A stretch of DNA of 36,379 nucleotides from the NCBI RefSeq assembly GCF_001642725.1, contig NZ_LSUQ01000025.1, forward strand, positions 1-36,379, written 5' to 3'. Made by a program: the position numbers and the translations under genes. This document shows, in pieces, positions 22,160-31,592 of this stretch. Origin of the DNA: Ferroacidibacillus organovorans. Its GTDB lineage: Bacteria; Bacillota; Bacilli; Alicyclobacillales; SLC66. Under the pieces are notes generated by a model that worked only from the letters and a program-made list of their open reading frames with translations, did no database searches and had not been told where the DNA came from. Every line of letters starts with the position of its first letter. Positions within the stretch are counted from its first letter, which is position 1.

Positions 22160-22464
22160 TTTCCCTGATCCCCTTTTTTCACCGACCTCCTTTTGAACGA
22201 TACATCAAAAAACTAGTTGAAAAACCCTTGAAAAATCTTTTTCAGGAAGCGGTTATGGATATTCTCACTAATCCCTATTGTGGACAAATTAAAGTTGGAG
22301 ATTTACAGGGTTTTTGGGGATATGACATTCAGTACAAAGGTATAAATTATGAAATTGCCTATGTCATCATAGAAAATGATGACGGTTCACCACAGTCCGT
22401 TGTCTTTTATATGGCTGGAACACGCGAGAATTTTTGGAACGAAATTAAAAGATACTTACGATAG
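22156..22464 (+). CDS. RelE/ParE-like toxin with non-standard start
   Basis: The first ATG in frame (22255) is well inside the conserved domain. The frame is open upstream as IPFFHRPPFERYIKKLVEKPLK, which matches the start of RelE/ParE-like toxins paired with AbrB antitoxins. No ATG, GTG or TTG exists in that stretch. Candidates are CTG 22156 (the CTGA overlaps the antitoxin stop), ATT 22159 or CTG 22165, near AGGGGG at 22149-22154. The full product is about 102 residues: DILTNPYCGQIKVGDLQGFW, YEIAYVII, then the conserved ending AGTRENFWNEIKRYLR. It probably cleaves mRNA or blocks gyrase; a weak start would keep toxin below antitoxin. Confidence 0.75.
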   Translation: MISLIPFFHRPPFERYIKKLVEKPLKNLFQEAVMDILTNPYCGQIKVGDLQGFWGYDIQYKGINYEIAYVIIENDDGSPQSVVFYMAGTRENFWNEIKRYLR

Positions 22465-22599
22465 TACGCATCTTGAAGTTTGGTCAGGAAATTGACATAT
22501 GCCCAAATATTGTATCCTATTCATCGATTTACCAGTTTGGATGAAGCTGCGTGTAATCATGGGGACAGGTTAGATGTTCGTAGGGGGGAATCCATATCC

Positions 22600-23010
22600 A
22601 TGTCTGATCTGCCGAAGCATTATGTGTCAGCAGCCGTCGTCGTGATGAATGAACAGAGTGAAATGTTGCTCATCAAGGGACCGCGCAGAGGTTGGGAACC
22701 ACCGGGCGGCGTTGTTGAGATGGGTGAATCGATACGCGATGCAGCCGTTCGCGAAGTGAAGGAAGAATCCGGGTTTGACATCGAAATCACATCTTTTTGC
22801 GGAATCTATCAACACTTGACGAACGGCGTAGTGAACACCTTGTGGCTGGGAAAGCTGATTGGCGGGACGCCGCAAACATCGGATGAGAGCTTGGCGGTCG
22901 GCTTTTTTCCAGTGGATCGCGCGCTGGGCATGGTCACATGGAGTAATTTCCGCGAACGCATCGAACAAACCTTAGAAAAGCGTGCCCATCCCTTTTTTGT
23001 CGCTTATTGA
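22600..23010 (+). CDS. Nudix hydrolase
   Basis: 136 residues from ATG 22600 (GGGGGGA 10 nt upstream; the frame extends to 22480 without a better site). The Nudix box is complete at residues 37-59: GVVEMGESIRDAAVREVKEE then SGF, matching GX5EX7REUXEEXGU. It hydrolyses a nucleoside diphosphate linked to another group; housecleaning of oxidised nucleotides is typical, but the substrate is not shown. It appears to be a single gene between the toxin-antitoxin pair and the peptidase, with no obvious terminator. Confidence 0.92.
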   Translation: MSDLPKHYVSAAVVVMNEQSEMLLIKGPRRGWEPPGGVVEMGESIRDAAVREVKEESGFDIEITSFCGIYQHLTNGVVNTLWLGKLIGGTPQTSDESLAVGFFPVDRALGMVTWSNFRERIEQTLEKRAHPFFVAY

Positions 23011-23095
23011 TCCAATATTCGCGATGCTGTGATGAGATTAGCGATCATTGAAAATGAATTGAATCCTGTCTTGCGTGTGAAAGGCGGTCGCCCGA

Positions 23096-24490
23096 ATGGA
23101 AAACTGGAAGTCATTTCTCGAAGCCAATCAAGAGTCGTTTCTCGCAGATTTGATAGACTTTCTTCGCATTCCAAGCATCTCAACACTACCTGAGTATCAA
23201 GCCGAGGTTAAGCGTGCAGCCGAGTGGCTCGCATCCCGCATGGAATCAGCCGGGTTAGAGCATGTCGAAGTGCTCGCAACAGATGGGCATCCGATCGTTT
23301 ATGGCGACTGGCTACACGCAGAGAACGCGCCGACGCTTCTGCTCTATGGACACTATGATGTGCAGCCGGTTGATCCGCTTGAATTGTGGACGACGCCGCC
23401 GTTTGCGCCGGATCTTCGCGAGGGTCGGCTTTTTGCGCGCGGCGCAAGCGATATGAAAGGCAATGTCCTGGTGATGATCCACGCGATAGAGGCGCACCTG
23501 CGTACAACAGGTAAACTCCCTGTCAATCTGAAAGTTGTGATTGAAGGGGAAGAGGAAATCGGAAGCCGCTCGCTACCAAAATGGCTTGCGGAGCATCGCG
23601 ACAAGATCGCGTGTGACATCGCGGCGAGCGCTGACTCTGCGCAACTCGCGCTTCAAATTCCCACGCTCATTGTGGGGGCAAAAGGAATGTGCGGCTTCCA
23701 GATGGATGTGAAGACGGCGGAGAGTGACCTGCACTCTGGGCTGGCAGGGGGCGTTGTCCACAACGCGCTTCACGTCGCAGCACAGATTGTTTCGTCGATG
23801 CATGATGAGTCCCGACGCGTGACGGTGGCAGGATTCTATGATGACGTCGCGCTCCCCGCGCCTGACGAGCGCGCCATGTGCGCCCGCATGCCGCTTGGCG
23901 AAGATGACTTTCGCCGATCGATCGGCGTGAACCAATTGATCAGCGAACCTGGGTTTACTCCGATGGAGTCGACGTGGTTTCGCCCGACATTAGAAGTCAA
24001 TGGCATGTGGGGAGGATTTCAGGGCGAGGGTACAAAGACGATTATTCCCTGCGTCGCGCACGTAAAAATCACATGTCGACTGGTGGCCCATCAACAACCC
24101 GCGAAGATCATCGAGTTGCTCAAGGCGCATCTTGCGCGTGTGACGCCATCTGGCGTGGAGGTGCATGTGACACCGCTATTTGATATGGCGGACCCTTATC
24201 TCCTGCCGGAGGATCACCCCGCGACGAAGGCGGCGGATGCTGCGCTTCAGGATGTGATGGGGGGACACCCGATGCACATGCGAATGGGTGCAACCGTGCC
24301 GATTCTTGGCATGCTCAAAGAACTGCTGGGTGTGGAAGTGTTGTCGCTTGGCTTTTCCGGGATTCGCGACGGCATGCACGCGCCGAACGAGTCGCTCGAC
24401 CTCTCTTTTTATCGCGTGGGGGCGCACGTTTACGCGCGACTTTTTGAAACGCTTGCGACGTTGCGCGGCAGCTTGCACAGCTCAGACTGA
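23096..24490 (+). CDS. M20 family metallopeptidase (dipeptidase)
   Basis: Di-zinc peptidase of the M20A/CNDP-like group, 464 residues, the usual length. Metal and catalytic residues: H86 and D88 in LLLYGHYDVQP, D119 in GASDMKGN, the glutamates at 152-154 in IEGEEEIGS, an aspartate in AASADS and the late histidine in RDGMHAPNE. The dimerisation lid domain is inserted at about 190-300 (KTAESDLHSGLAGG). It cleaves dipeptides or N-acylated amino acids in the cytoplasm. The start is ATG 23096 with AAAGGCGG about 8 nt upstream. It runs tail-to-tail into the MFS gene (1 bp gap). Confidence 0.93.
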   Translation: MENWKSFLEANQESFLADLIDFLRIPSISTLPEYQAEVKRAAEWLASRMESAGLEHVEVLATDGHPIVYGDWLHAENAPTLLLYGHYDVQPVDPLELWTTPPFAPDLREGRLFARGASDMKGNVLVMIHAIEAHLRTTGKLPVNLKVVIEGEEEIGSRSLPKWLAEHRDKIACDIAASADSAQLALQIPTLIVGAKGMCGFQMDVKTAESDLHSGLAGGVVHNALHVAAQIVSSMHDESRRVTVAGFYDDVALPAPDERAMCARMPLGEDDFRRSIGVNQLISEPGFTPMESTWFRPTLEVNGMWGGFQGEGTKTIIPCVAHVKITCRLVAHQQPAKIIELLKAHLARVTPSGVEVHVTPLFDMADPYLLPEDHPATKAADAALQDVMGGHPMHMRMGATVPILGMLKELLGVEVLSLGFSGIRDGMHAPNESLDLSFYRVGAHVYARLFETLATLRGSLHSSD

Positions 24491-24491
24491 A

Positions 24492-25694
24492 TCATGAACT
24501 GAAGTGAGGTTCATCGCTCGCGACAGGATGCAAGCGGTTTTCCTCCATGCGCATGATCACGATGAGCATCGCAAAGAGGAGCAGTGCGAATCCTGTAAGA
24601 TTCCACAAATTGATCCGAATGGATTCGTGATCCATGAGCCACCCAAAGAGTGCGGGCATGAGCGCGCCGCCGAGGCCGGCAAACAGTGTGACAAGGGTTG
24701 TGACGCGCTGGTTTTGCCCCGGAAAAGCGTGATTGGCAAAGACCATGATGATGACAAAAATACCTGACATGCTCAGCCCGAGAAGAAATACGAAGATGAC
24801 GTCTGCCCACGGGTTTTGAATAAGCGCCAAGAGTGCGAACAAGACCATGGTGGCGCCAATGCTGATGAGAAGAAAGCGCGAGTAGGGCACGCGGCGTATG
24901 ACGCGCCCGGTAAGCGCGCGACCGATGACCATGGCGATCCAGAAAAGGGTGACCGTTAAGGTGGCCACGCTCGTTTTGATATGGATGTAGGAAATAAAGA
25001 TCGACGGGAGGAAGTTGTTCATACAGGATTCGAGCCCGACGTAGAGAAAAATCATGCCGACAAACACGGAGATGAGCAGAGTTTTAGCGCCTGCCCCTTG
25101 AACGGTGAGCGCTGCGCTGTGGGCGTCGCGCGGGCCAACGTGCGTGTCATGTTGCGCGTTGATCGGGATGAACATCCAGGCTAGGCTCAGTACGAGCGAG
25201 ATGATTCCAACGAGATAGAAGCCGAGATTCCAGTGGTGCCACGCGATGAATCCGCTGACGGCGAGCGGCATGATGAGCGATCCTGCGCCAAAGGTCACCT
25301 CCATCCGACTCATGACGACGGCGCGCCGACCTGCAAACCACTCCATGAGAGATGCCACGATCGTATTTTGCGTGCAGGCGAGGCCGAAGCCGTTCATTAG
25401 ACAGGTGACGATAATGATAGGCATGGGGGGGAGCATGGCCGTGACGATCTGCGCGATGGCGATACACAGGCTCGCCAAGACCAGCGTGTGTCGGTAGCCG
25501 ATGCGGCGCACGATGAGCGAAGACACCCCGACGCCGAGTAAGAAGCCGAAGAATTGCAGAAAGATGAGTTGTCCGCCCAGTGTGTACGAGACCCCGTAGT
25601 GCCTTAAGAAAACTACAAAGACGGACCCGAGTGACTCATTGGAGAGGCCATTCATAAGGTACATCCACGACGCCAATTGTACAAATCCGTTCAA
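24492..25694 (-). CDS. MFS transporter (12-TM)
   Basis: 400 residues with about 12 hydrophobic segments; TTG start at 25694 with AAGGAG 8 nt upstream, overlapping the HAD gene stop (TTGA). The loop after TM2, LIVRRIGYRHTLVL, is the reduced motif A of MFS. TM1 begins FVQLASWMYLMNGLSNESLG. It is the last gene of a DeoR-HAD-MFS operon, so a carbohydrate or sugar-phosphate-related substrate is plausible, but the sequence does not name it. Confidence 0.87.
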   Translation of the reverse strand: MNGFVQLASWMYLMNGLSNESLGSVFVVFLRHYGVSYTLGGQLIFLQFFGFLLGVGVSSLIVRRIGYRHTLVLASLCIAIAQIVTAMLPPMPIIIVTCLMNGFGLACTQNTIVASLMEWFAGRRAVVMSRMEVTFGAGSLIMPLAVSGFIAWHHWNLGFYLVGIISLVLSLAWMFIPINAQHDTHVGPRDAHSAALTVQGAGAKTLLISVFVGMIFLYVGLESCMNNFLPSIFISYIHIKTSVATLTVTLFWIAMVIGRALTGRVIRRVPYSRFLLISIGATMVLFALLALIQNPWADVIFVFLLGLSMSGIFVIIMVFANHAFPGQNQRVTTLVTLFAGLGGALMPALFGWLMDHESIRINLWNLTGFALLLFAMLIVIMRMEENRLHPVASDEPHFSS

Positions 25695-26515
25695 GCGTTT
25701 CTCTCCTTGTGCGCGAATTCTGCGGTGCAGTCCCGGTTGTAATGGTTCACAAAAGCACAGACGTCTGCCACGGAAGCGGTGACGTGGCGCGCCGCTTTCA
25801 AGACGGCGGGATCACTGTGAGACATGGCAAAGCTGTGCGGTGTCACCTCAAACATCGCGAGGTCATTAAACGAATCGCCGATGCAAACCATTTCTTCGCT
25901 TTGGATGTTGCGATGCTCGATCAGCGAGCGTAGGCCGACGCCTTTTGACACATGGCCTGGAATCACATCCAGACAGTCCCTATCTGCAATGACTGCGTGA
26001 AGCGCATTTGGAAAGCGTTCGAGGAGATGCGTGCGGAGTTTGTGAAGTGTGTCCAAATCCCCAAAAAAGCCGAACTTGCATGGCAGGGTACCCTGTTCAA
26101 ACAGGCGCTCCATCTCGGCACATTCACGAACAGGCATGAACATGCGGTCTCTCAAAGCTTGTGTGCTTTTGAGTGGCGGGATGTAGATTTGGTTGTCCGT
26201 GCAACTGACCGTGTAGGGGAGCGAACCGTTCGCTGCGAAGGAGAGCAACTGGCGTGCAAGTGTTAGATCAAAGCTCGCAGACGCAAGGAGACGCTCGTTG
26301 TGATCATAAACAAACGAACCATTTTGACTGACGCGATGGCAAGGGATGTCAAGACGTTTCGCGACCTCTTGCAGTTCAGGGTCCATGCGGCCAGATGCTA
26401 GACCAATTTCGATTCCTTGCTGGTGCGCTTGGCGCAGTGCAGCTACGTCGTTTTCACGGATTGCATCATCGATCCATAGCGTGCCATCCACGTCGCTTAC
26501 AATCAGTCGAATCAT
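25691..26515 (-). CDS. Cof-type HAD phosphatase
   Basis: 274 residues, ATG 26515, with AAGGAGG 7 nt upstream inside the end of the regulator gene (ATGA overlap). HAD type IIB (Cof-like) plan: motif I LIVSDVDGTLW with D8 and D10, motif II ASGR, a large C2 cap at about 80-190, then motif III lysine in VSKGVGLRSL and motif IV CIGDSFNDLAMF. Such enzymes dephosphorylate sugar phosphates and related metabolites. Coupling with a DeoR regulator and a transporter supports a role in sugar-phosphate handling. Confidence 0.9.
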   Translation of the reverse strand: MIRLIVSDVDGTLWIDDAIRENDVAALRQAHQQGIEIGLASGRMDPELQEVAKRLDIPCHRVSQNGSFVYDHNERLLASASFDLTLARQLLSFAANGSLPYTVSCTDNQIYIPPLKSTQALRDRMFMPVRECAEMERLFEQGTLPCKFGFFGDLDTLHKLRTHLLERFPNALHAVIADRDCLDVIPGHVSKGVGLRSLIEHRNIQSEEMVCIGDSFNDLAMFEVTPHSFAMSHSDPAVLKAARHVTASVADVCAFVNHYNRDCTAEFAHKERNA

Positions 26516-27291
26516 GAGCGATCCTCCTTGACCACGATCACGTGAACTTCAGATTCATCGAGTGCGCGCTGAAGCTCAACGCCTGGTTCCTGATCGGTAA
26601 CCAAGATGTCAATCGCCACCAAATCGGAAATCTTATGGAACAGACGCTTTCCGAATTTCGTGTGATCCGCGAGGACGATCACTTGGTCGGCGTGTCGGAT
26701 CATTTCGCGTTTAACGACGCCATCTTCTTCATGCGGATACGACAGCCCATCCCCAGTGATTCCGCAAGCCCCGAGAAACAGCTTGTCGACGTGGTACTCG
26801 GAGAGCTTTTCGAGTGTCGAGGCACCGTGTAAAAAACGGTGTGCACCATTTAAAACCCCACCCAAAACATGCACGGTGACGTTCTCTTTTTCTGACAAGA
26901 TGCTCGCGGCGTCGATCGCGTTTGTCACAACGGTCACGTTTCGCGCCGTCAAGCATTCTGCAACAAACTGTACGGTTGTCGATGCGTCCAGGATGATGAA
27001 TTCGCCGTCTGAAACGAGGGAAGCGGCGGCTCGTCCGATCTCTAATTTACCGAGTGATTCACGGTTCAGGCGCTCTTTATAGCCGTAAACCTCTTTTGAC
27101 AAGCTTGGCAGCATCAGGCCGCCGCGTGTTCGCACAACCTGTGTGGTTTCTGCAAGTTTCACAACGTCCCTGCGCGCTGTGTCGCGGGAGACATCGTAAA
27201 GCTCACAGATCGTTTGGAGTGTCACGCGGTGATGTTGATTCAGGTAACTCAGGATATGGACAAGTCGCTCCTCTTGACTAAGTGATTTCAA
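26512..27291 (-). CDS. DeoR family transcriptional repressor
   Basis: 259 residues from TTG 27291, chosen because GGAGG lies 8 nt upstream; an ATG at 27306 overlaps that site. N-terminal helix-turn-helix: RLVHILSYLNQHHRVTL, then ICELYDVSRDTARRDVVKL, the standard DeoR recognition helix. The C-terminal sugar-phosphate sensor (DeoRC) has ILDASTTVQFVAE and VTNAIDAASIL. It leads the operon and probably represses it until a phosphorylated sugar binds. The promoter is at 27315-27344. Confidence 0.92.
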   Translation of the reverse strand: MKSLSQEERLVHILSYLNQHHRVTLQTICELYDVSRDTARRDVVKLAETTQVVRTRGGLMLPSLSKEVYGYKERLNRESLGKLEIGRAAASLVSDGEFIILDASTTVQFVAECLTARNVTVVTNAIDAASILSEKENVTVHVLGGVLNGAHRFLHGASTLEKLSEYHVDKLFLGACGITGDGLSYPHEEDGVVKREMIRHADQVIVLADHTKFGKRLFHKISDLVAIDILVTDQEPGVELQRALDESEVHVIVVKEDRS

Positions 27292-27314
27292 GCGAAACAC
27301 CTCCATGTGTAAGG

Positions 27315-27344
27315 ATTATAAGTAAATATTTGAAAAAACGTCAA
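27315..27344 (-). promoter_or_regulatory. DeoR operon promoter
   Basis: On the minus strand TTGACG (27339-27344), 18 bp, then a perfect TATAAT (27315-27320), about 24 bp before the TTG start. The rest of the 190-bp divergent gap towards gerAA shows no second promoter I can name; a sporulation-type promoter for gerAA would not resemble this one. Confidence 0.85.
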
Positions 27345-27482
27345 GGTAATTTAAGTGATTATGCGTGTTTTTTAAGCAAAGCGAAGGTAAGTGTTTGACC
27401 GTGATGTTATTTCGATTGGTAAAAGGATAGAAGTGGACGGGTTGGAAACCCTAACTGCACGTCGTACTGTCAGGTGATTCTT

Positions 27483-29216
27483 GTGTTTTTGAGAATGAAA
27501 TATAAAAAAAGAGCGCAACAGAAAAAAACGCTTGCACCCCAAAATCATGATGAGAATCTTGTAAATCGTCAAGAAAACCGCATAAAAAACGAAAAAAGTG
27601 GAGATTCACAAAAACCGTCTGAATTTTTCCTGCACAGTGTATTTACCAAAGAATTAGAGCCCAATCTTGCACTGTTTGAGAATGCATTAGGATCAAACAT
27701 GGATTTGTTGATTCGCAGATTTACCATCGAGTTGAATGATGACTTGATCTCCTGCGGGCTCGTTCACTTGGATGGCTCCTCTTCAAAGACGGATATCAAT
27801 GATATTCTGGCCGCTCTGATGTTTACGATAGACCAGAGCCAGCAGCGAGGAACCTCCGCATTTCGCGTCATCTATTCGCAGTGCATACCGTACGCGGATG
27901 TTGCGATCAAAAACTCCCCGCGGGAAGCAGCCGATTGGATCATCGCTGGAAACTCCATCCTCTTCCTCGACGGATACGAAAGAGTCATAGGGCTGAGTAC
28001 CCAGGCTTTTAAAGAGCGCGCCGTAGAACAATCGCAAACAGAACAAGTGATCCAAGGTTCGCGAGAAGCGTTTATCGAATCGATCGGCACGAATGTTTCT
28101 TTAATTCGCAAGCGCATGCGGTCGACCGATTTAAAGGTGCATAAGATTCAAATCGGGGAAGAGACGGCTACGAATGTCGCATTCTGTTATCTAGAGGGGA
28201 TCGCGAATGAAGCGTTGGTAAACGAAGTTAAAAAGAGACTCGAGGTGGTGAAAACAGATTCTCTCTATGGGTCGGGGTATCTTGAACAGTTTATTGAGGA
28301 TAGCCCATTTTCGCCTTTTCCTCAGGTACAAAATACGGAACGCCCGGACAAAGCGGTGGCTTCCATTCTTGAAGGGCGTGTGGCGATCTTGGTGGATGGC
28401 TCTCCCTTTTGTCTGATCGTTCCAGCGGTTTTCTCTCAATTTTATCAGACGACGGAAGACTACGATACGCGGTTTCTCATGGCCAGTTTGATTCGCGCCA
28501 TTCGTTTGATTTCATTGTTGTTTGCGCTGATCTTCCCTTCGGTCTATGTCTCTTTGATTGAATACAATCCGGAAATGATCCCAACCAAATTTGCCGTCGC
28601 GGTGGCGGGTGGCCGCGCGGGCGTTCCATTTCCCGCTATTGTAGAGATTTTTGGACTTGAGATTATCATGGAAATTCTGCGTGAAGCGACGATTCGACTT
28701 CCGCAACAAATTGGCGGGGCGCTTTCGATTGTAGGCGTTCTCGTGATCGGTGAGGCTGCTGTGAACGCAGGATTTGTCAGCCCCATTACGGTGGTTGTCG
28801 TATCGCTCACCACGATTGGTTCATTTGCGACACCCGCCTATAATGCGGCCATTGCGCTGCGCATGTTGCGATTTCCTCTTATGATTATATCGGGAATCTT
28901 CGGACTGTATGGCGTGATGGTGGGCATTATTTTAATTACAAATCATTTGATTAAGTTGGAGTCCTTCGGTGTGCCTTACTTGAGTCCGCTCCTGCCTGGG
29001 AATAAATTCGGATTTTTTGATTCGATCATCAGAGCGCCCGTATGGATGATGTCCAAACGACCAGAACAATTGCAAACAGGGAAAGCGACACGCATAAAGG
29101 TCAATCAGGAAACCCTAAAAAACCAAAAAGGGCGTCCGCTAGCTCCTCAATACCAAAATATTTCTGAGAATTCCTCTACATCTTCAACGCCAAATGATGA
29201 ATCAAATCAACCATAA
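27483..29216 (+). CDS. gerAA: spore germination protein GerAA
   Basis: A-subunit of a Ger nutrient receptor in the inner spore membrane, about 577 residues. The start is uncertain: GTG 27483 has AGGTG 6 nt upstream; GTG 27474 and ATG 27495 are alternatives. The hydrophilic N-terminal domain has the family segments ELEPNLALFENALGSNMDLL and QSQTEQVIQGSREAFIESIG with RKRMRSTDLK. The membrane part starts near LIRAIRLISLLFALIFPSVY and continues through PQQIGGALSIVGVLVIGEAA. A serine/asparagine-rich tail follows. It is the first gene of a gerAA-AB-AC operon. Confidence 0.93.
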   Translation: MFLRMKYKKRAQQKKTLAPQNHDENLVNRQENRIKNEKSGDSQKPSEFFLHSVFTKELEPNLALFENALGSNMDLLIRRFTIELNDDLISCGLVHLDGSSSKTDINDILAALMFTIDQSQQRGTSAFRVIYSQCIPYADVAIKNSPREAADWIIAGNSILFLDGYERVIGLSTQAFKERAVEQSQTEQVIQGSREAFIESIGTNVSLIRKRMRSTDLKVHKIQIGEETATNVAFCYLEGIANEALVNEVKKRLEVVKTDSLYGSGYLEQFIEDSPFSPFPQVQNTERPDKAVASILEGRVAILVDGSPFCLIVPAVFSQFYQTTEDYDTRFLMASLIRAIRLISLLFALIFPSVYVSLIEYNPEMIPTKFAVAVAGGRAGVPFPAIVEIFGLEIIMEILREATIRLPQQIGGALSIVGVLVIGEAAVNAGFVSPITVVVVSLTTIGSFATPAYNAAIALRMLRFPLMIISGIFGLYGVMVGIILITNHLIKLESFGVPYLSPLLPGNKFGFFDSIIRAPVWMMSKRPEQLQTGKATRIKVNQETLKNQKGRPLAPQYQNISENSSTSSTPNDESNQP

Positions 29217-29242
29217 ATCACCTCATGTTAGGCGGTTAGCGT

Positions 29243-30400
29243 ATGACAGATCAAAGGAACAACAGTAGTCAGTCAATGAAACAAGAAAGTGAGAAACCGA
29301 AAGAAGCGTCTGTGATTCAATTAGCGATGTCGATCGGGACCGCGATCATTGGGGTGGGTTTGTTAGCGTTTCCGAGAATCACGGTGAATTATGTCATGAC
29401 GGCCGCACCCGCGGCGACCGCGATGGCCGTACTCTTTGTGCTTGGCATTGGAATACTTGTCGCGTACCTCGGAAGCCAATATCCTCAGCTTACGATGTTT
29501 GAATACGGGGATCAGTTGCTCGGTAAATGGGTGGGGTGCATCATCCATGCGCTGCTGAGTTTTTACTATCTTGAGCTGGCTGCTCTCGCTACACGCGAGT
29601 TCGGGGAAGTGGTGGTAACGTCCGTTTTGCAACGTACACCCGTCGAAGTAACGGTGCTGACGATGCTCATTCTCGCAGCGATTGCATCACGAAATAATGT
29701 TTTTGTCGTCATACGGATTCTCACGTATTACATGCCATGGGTGTACTTTCCAGTTATCGTCATTGTGTTGCTAACGCTCAAAGGAGGGAATGAACTAAAC
29801 CTTCAGCCGTGGTTTCACATCACCCACCCTATGAGTTTACTAAAAGCTGTTTTGACAATTTCGGCGCTGTTTCAAAACATCCTGATCGCAGGAATGTTTA
29901 TTCCATACATGATTCATCCAGAGCGAGCGTGGAAGGGCATTTTGATTGGCGTGGGTGGGGCGGGCTCACTCTATGTCATCTTAATGCTCGCAACGCTTGG
30001 GGTGTTTGGAACTGAGGAGATCAAACACATTCTCTGGCCGACACTTGATTTGGCAAAAACCGCGTCACTGCCCGTATTTTTTATTGAGAGGCTGGATCCG
30101 ATCTTTGTCGCGGTCTGGGTGACCGCTGTTTTTACAGGGATCCTCTCCTCATACTATTGTTCAATCCGCGGCATGGCGCACGTTTTTCAACTTTATGACC
30201 ATCGGAGCATGTCGATCTTTATCTTTCCCGTGATTTTTGTAATGTCTCTCTTGCCGAAAAACATCGCCAATCTATACACGATTGTTGAGATTGTCGGCCA
30301 ATTCGGCATTATCCTCACGATGGGCTACCCTGTTCTCCTTGTACTCATTCACCTCTTGAAAAAGGTACTTAAAAAAAAGAAGGTTTTGCGTCATGCGTAA
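29243..30400 (+). CDS. gerAB: spore germination protein GerAB
   Basis: B-subunit of the Ger receptor, 385 residues, an APC-superfamily membrane protein with about ten spans; in GerA receptors this subunit binds the amino acid germinant. ATG 29243 has AGGCGG upstream. The first span contains QLAMSIGTAIIGVGLLAFPR, the unwound helix typical of APC-fold proteins. The charged tail ends LLKKVLKKKKVLRHA. It overlaps gerAC by 8 bp, so the two are coupled. The germinant is unknown. Confidence 0.93.
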   Translation: MTDQRNNSSQSMKQESEKPKEASVIQLAMSIGTAIIGVGLLAFPRITVNYVMTAAPAATAMAVLFVLGIGILVAYLGSQYPQLTMFEYGDQLLGKWVGCIIHALLSFYYLELAALATREFGEVVVTSVLQRTPVEVTVLTMLILAAIASRNNVFVVIRILTYYMPWVYFPVIVIVLLTLKGGNELNLQPWFHITHPMSLLKAVLTISALFQNILIAGMFIPYMIHPERAWKGILIGVGGAGSLYVILMLATLGVFGTEEIKHILWPTLDLAKTASLPVFFIERLDPIFVAVWVTAVFTGILSSYYCSIRGMAHVFQLYDHRSMSIFIFPVIFVMSLLPKNIANLYTIVEIVGQFGIILTMGYPVLLVLIHLLKKVLKKKKVLRHA

Positions 30401-31592
30401 ATGGATTCGTTCCTCTGCGTTGATTGCTGTGTTGGTGGGTGGGGCGTCCCTGCTAACAGGTTGCTGGGACCGATTGGAGATTGAAGAGCGGGGAACCATT
30501 CTTGGGATTGCCATCGATCCTGTGAATGACGAGCCTCCAAAAAATATTACGGGTCCCCATGCGCGTGGTGTAGGGTACAGAATCAGTGCGCAAATTGCGA
30601 TTCCTGGACGCATTCCCCTCGGCCCGACGGCGGGAGGCGGCGGTAAAACAGAGCAACCTGTCTGGATTTTAAGCGCGACAGGAAAAACGGTGGATGACGC
30701 GATGGAGCGTTTGCAAGAAGATTTGGCAGACCGAATTTTTATTGGTCAAATGCGCATCATCATTGTCAATGAACAGATTGCTAGAACCACAGGTATGCTT
30801 GCGCTGCAGGATTATTTTCGGCGTAATGCAGAAACGCGCAGATTGATATGGATGATCATTAGTCACGGAGATGCAAAACAAGTGCTGCAAGCTTCTCCTA
30901 AGCTAGAACGCGTTCCCACACTTTATTTGGTTGGAACGATGGAACACGCGGTAACGCTTGGGAAAATTCCAAATGTATTTTTAGGAAACTATTGGTCAAC
31001 CTTGTCATCGTTTGGCCGCGAGCCTATTCTCCCTTTTATCACCGGCGAAGATAACCGGATTTATTTGGATGGATTAGCCTTATTCCATGGCGATAAAATG
31101 GTGGGGACGCTTAACACACTTCAAGTGGCTCCGTATATGGAGTTGACCAACCAAAAGCAAGCGGGCTACGGTTATTCTGTTCCTCTTCCTGATGAACCCA
31201 ATCAAAGCGCCACGCTTAAAGGCACCATTAGACACACGATCATCAAGTTGAAAATGAAACAGAACAAACCATTTTTTGATATCTATGTGATCATCAACGG
31301 GAACGTCCATGAGTTGACATCCTCAAGACATCAGCTAAGCAGTACGCTGATGGAAAAACTGTCTATTGAATCGGCACAATTTTTGCAAGATGGTCAGGTC
31401 AAATTTATAAAGAGAATGAAGCGGTTGGGGATTGATCCAATCGGATTGGGCGAGTATGTTCGCGCTCAGTATCCGGTCTATTGGAGTCATATCGAGACGA
31501 GAAATCGCTGGGATCAGGTATTCGCCAAAGATGCAACCATCCGTCTACACAATACATTCAATGTCGTTCGCTCCGGTCTTGCCCCACATTAA
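30393..31592 (+). CDS. gerAC: spore germination lipoprotein GerAC
   Basis: C-subunit of the Ger receptor, 399 residues. A lipoprotein signal peptide (MRKWIRSSALIAVLVGG) ends in the lipobox LLTGC with the lipidated cysteine at 24, followed by WDRLEIEERG, the hallmark start of Ger(x)C proteins. Domains 1-3 follow (TVDDAMERLQEDLADRIFIG near residue 100). GAAGG lies 9 nt before ATG 30393, inside gerAB. It ends tail-to-tail with the next gene, the two stops overlapping by 4 bp. Confidence 0.95.
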   Translation: MRKWIRSSALIAVLVGGASLLTGCWDRLEIEERGTILGIAIDPVNDEPPKNITGPHARGVGYRISAQIAIPGRIPLGPTAGGGGKTEQPVWILSATGKTVDDAMERLQEDLADRIFIGQMRIIIVNEQIARTTGMLALQDYFRRNAETRRLIWMIISHGDAKQVLQASPKLERVPTLYLVGTMEHAVTLGKIPNVFLGNYWSTLSSFGREPILPFITGEDNRIYLDGLALFHGDKMVGTLNTLQVAPYMELTNQKQAGYGYSVPLPDEPNQSATLKGTIRHTIIKLKMKQNKPFFDIYVIINGNVHELTSSRHQLSSTLMEKLSIESAQFLQDGQVKFIKRMKRLGIDPIGLGEYVRAQYPVYWSHIETRNRWDQVFAKDATIRLHNTFNVVRSGLAPH

